A DNA stretch of 64,000 bases from Leptoclinus maculatus (lineage: Eukaryota > Chordata > Actinopteri > Perciformes > Stichaeidae): contig JAVDOI010000002.1 of assembly GCA_032191485.1 (NCBI GenBank), positions 4,783,346-4,847,345 of the forward strand, in the 5' to 3' direction. The position numbers and the translations under genes are program-made. Below the pieces are notes generated by a model, which saw only the letters and a program-made list of their open reading frames with translations, made no database searches and was not told the origin of the DNA. Below are positions 62,231-64,000 of this stretch, one piece after another; within the stretch, counting starts at the first letter, position 1, and each line of letters opens with the position of its first letter.

Positions 62231-62480
62231 TCAGAGGTTCCCTTCCCCCGGGCTGTGGACCGGTACCGGGTCTCTGAACATTCCGTGCTGGAACAATTAT
62301 ACCCCCAACACAACGCACTGGTACATGAAGTCTGTTTGAAGCCTCTACCTGAGTGGTGCTGAGATGTCGATCTATATTTTAGATATTTTTAGTCTCTCTT
62401 TAGTGTTGTTATATTTTGTTGTTAATAGCAAAATGGTCCACAGGGCAAAAAAGGTTGTAAACCCGTCCCTCAGATTGCAA
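62231..62480. mobile_element. possible hAT-like non-autonomous fragment inserted in the LINE remnant
   Basis: It starts 'cagaggttcccttcccccgg' and continues 'gctgtggaccggtaccggg', a terminus type known from vertebrate hAT elements. The right end 'ggtccacagggcaaaaaagg' pairs loosely with it in inverse. The target duplication could not be fixed. Confidence 0.35.
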
Positions 62481-63249
62481 CTCAAATCTATTTGCTCCGC
62501 TTTAGTTGACCTTCATAGTCCTTGATTGTGTATTTATTCTTTATTTCTTAGAGTGCACACATTGTGAATGTAGAAAACATCCGCCTCGGCTCCAGAGTGG
62601 CGTGTAATCCTGAGTTCAGTCACTTGTCCTGCTGCTGGACGTCCTCTGTATATTCGATGGAGCCTGCGTGACATCCAACGCCGTCACTCAGACTCCTCAT
62701 CGCTCAGAGCCTCATTATACGAAGCTCAGGAACTCGCCAAATGACTTTGGTCAACTTTTTCTAATTCGTGGACACATTTTTCTGGGTTAGAAGTTTCTGG
62801 TTTTTGCTTTTATTTTTGTATCTTTCAGAGGCACCGTCCTGTGGTTACTGCACATGTGCAAATGTCTCCATGTGATATCTCATATGTCCTTCTATGCCTC
62901 CAGCTACAGACTTCCACAGGTACCTGGTAGGGCTCCTCAGTGTACTGTTATTCCAAAAAGCCATTATGTCCCAGCACCCTGCTCATGTCAGCGCTGCTCT
63001 CTGGAGAGGTCAGAGCCAAAAGCGCTCCCTATTTTAAAAAATGTAGAGATTCCATTATTTGGCACACATAAAAATAAGTCCTAATGATCTATTATTAATG
63101 TTAAAGTGTATTGATTTATTCATGAAGGTCTTCTTTTGTCCCTTCCCGGGGCCGTAGAGGAGGCTGCGGTAGAAAATGGCGCAGCAGTCTAAATAGAGGT
63201 CGTTCTATTTCCCGCCGTCCCTGATTGTGTTTCTCCGATTGTGTGGCAG

Positions 63250-63385
63250 GTCGCTGTGCGTGATTCTGGTGTTCAGCACCAAAGGGCAGCGGTACCTGCG
63301 GGTCGGGCTGGCTGTGCCTCTGTTCGGCTCCGTGGCCTGCCTGAGGAGGATGGCGGCTGACGAGGGGAAGATTTCCCCAGACCAG
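63250..63385 (+). CDS. usp43: usp43 exon 5
   Basis: 136 nt, phase 2 in and phase 0 out. The first base completes an Arg codon, after which 45 codons read SLCVILVFSTKGQRYLRVGL, AVPLFGSVACLRRMAADEGK and ISPDQ before GTAACA. The QRYLRVGLAVP run is characteristic of USP43. This region forms an inserted ubiquitin-like segment within the catalytic domain of the subfamily. The region is GC-rich at third positions like the other exons. Confidence 0.94.
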
Positions 63386-63649
63386 GTAACATGAAGCAGG
63401 ATGAAATACTCTGCGTGGACCCGGGTTCCACTTAGGTTTTCCTATTTGAAGCCGCGACTATAGCGGAGCAGCACGGCGGTGTGATTACAGTGATTTGTGG
63501 ATCTTATTCTGACCTTTCCTTGCATGCCATTGGTTGATTTTTCACTCGGCTGAAATACATTAAGCTCTGAGATTAGAGGGAATAATTGTGCAAAGGATGG
63601 TGCTCCATCAAGTGGGTTCAAAGTTCACTCCCACAGCATTATGGGATCT

Positions 63650-63725
<76 letters not shown>

Positions 63726-63734
63726 CGTCTCCAG
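63386..63734 (+). other. usp43: usp43 intron 5 (349 bp)
   Basis: A short intron with donor GTAACA. Its last 80 bases are nearly all a GT repeat, ending TTCGTCTCCAG. Confidence 0.9.
63652..63724. repeat. (GT)n microsatellite abutting the exon 6 acceptor
   Basis: 73 bp of pure GT. Only ten bases (tcgtctccag) separate it from exon 6, so it occupies the normal branch-point and pyrimidine-tract position. Confidence 0.95.
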
Positions 63735-63879
63735 GTGATCCTGACGGAGGTGTACTCCACCGGCTTCCAGCGCTCCTTCTTCGATGAGGAGGATCTGACC
63801 AGCATAGCTGACAATGATGTCATCTACGCCTTCCAGGCTCCGCCCCTGTACATCAGAGGAGGCTCCGCTCGGATCTCAG
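63735..63879 (+). CDS. usp43: usp43 exon 6 (last exon in window)
   Basis: 145 nt, phase 0 in and phase 1 out (TCA G/GTATCA). It encodes VILTEVYSTGFQRSFFDEED, LTSIADNDVIYAFQAPPLYI and RGGSARIS. The GFQRSFFDEEDL motif and the (V/I)YAFQ-x-PP end match USP43 closely. The rest of the gene, including the second zinc CxxC, the catalytic His and Asp/Asn boxes and the long C-terminal tail, lies past 64000. Sequence after 63879 is intron. Confidence 0.93.
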
Positions 63880-64000
63880 GTATCACCAGCATGTGTGCGG
63901 CGATCACATAACACACATTGACTTTGAGTAGAACTGGTTTGTGGTACTGCATTCAGGGTTTTTCCCCTCTACTTTAATGTGAATTTACAGGACAGATCTG
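63880..64000 (+). other. usp43: start of usp43 intron 6
   Basis: Begins with the donor GTATCA and continues as non-coding sequence to the window edge. Confidence 0.8.

Larger units (their letters stand above)
59942..63249 (+). other. usp43: usp43 intron 4
   Basis: A 3.3-kb intron with donor GTGAGC and acceptor GTGTGGCAG. It carries two copies of the palindromic MITE family (60260-60640 and 60970-61175), a LINE fragment (62098-62230) and a hAT-like fragment (62231-62480). No additional exon is required by phase. Confidence 0.85.

Overview
The window is vertebrate nuclear DNA, almost certainly from a spiny-rayed teleost fish. It has short conserved exons split by GT-AG introns of up to 13 kb. 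It is dense in (CA)n/(GT)n/(CT)n microsatellites and poly-G runs, and carries many small dispersed repeats of the kinds common in percomorph genomes. There are no bacterial or viral gene arrangements and no CRISPR array.

Two protein-coding genes are well supported, both on the + strand. (1) The last coding exon of netrin-1 (ntn1, 3951-4270) encodes the C-terminal NTR domain. It is preceded by the end of a large intron and followed by a probable 2.2 kb 3' UTR ending near an AATAAA at 6496. (2) The first six coding exons of the ubiquitin-specific protease usp43 lie at 34598-35224, 40763-40909, 54390-54487, 59849-59941, 63250-63385 and 63735-63879. All splice phases agree, and the gene runs off the right edge. 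The exons give about 415 residues and include the catalytic Cys box. The catalytic His region is beyond the window.

The ntn1-usp43 spacing matches the mammalian order NTN1-STX8-CFAP52-USP43. In the 28 kb between them I see no stx8. At 30276-30442 there is one exon-sized relic that reads as the penultimate WD-repeat part of cfap52, with conserved positions changed. This suggests a fossil of a lost neighbour, perhaps on one of the two chromosomes left by the teleost genome duplication.

The rest is intergenic or intronic and shaped by repeats. Two PIF/Harbinger-type MITEs (17549-18111 with TTA target duplications, 48577-49323 with TAA) are unrelated in sequence. Both are filled with degenerate CpG-bearing units repeated every 10-11 bp, which is the DNA helical pitch. 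I consider this the most unusual structure in the window. Other items are a hAT-type MITE with an 8-bp target duplication (26009-26967), long-palindrome MITEs (52005-52247 and 60260-60640), a family seen at about 17.1, 25.6 and 28.4 kb, two opposed copies of a dispersed repeat (30.7 and 39.3 kb), a LINE fragment (62.1 kb), a decayed antisense fragment of 28S rRNA (47180-47465) and a possible decayed cadherin-like exon pair on the minus strand inside usp43 intron 2.

Two usp43 splice sites sit directly against long dinucleotide repeats: (AC)n after exon 3 and (GT)n before exon 6. This may make splicing depend on repeat length.
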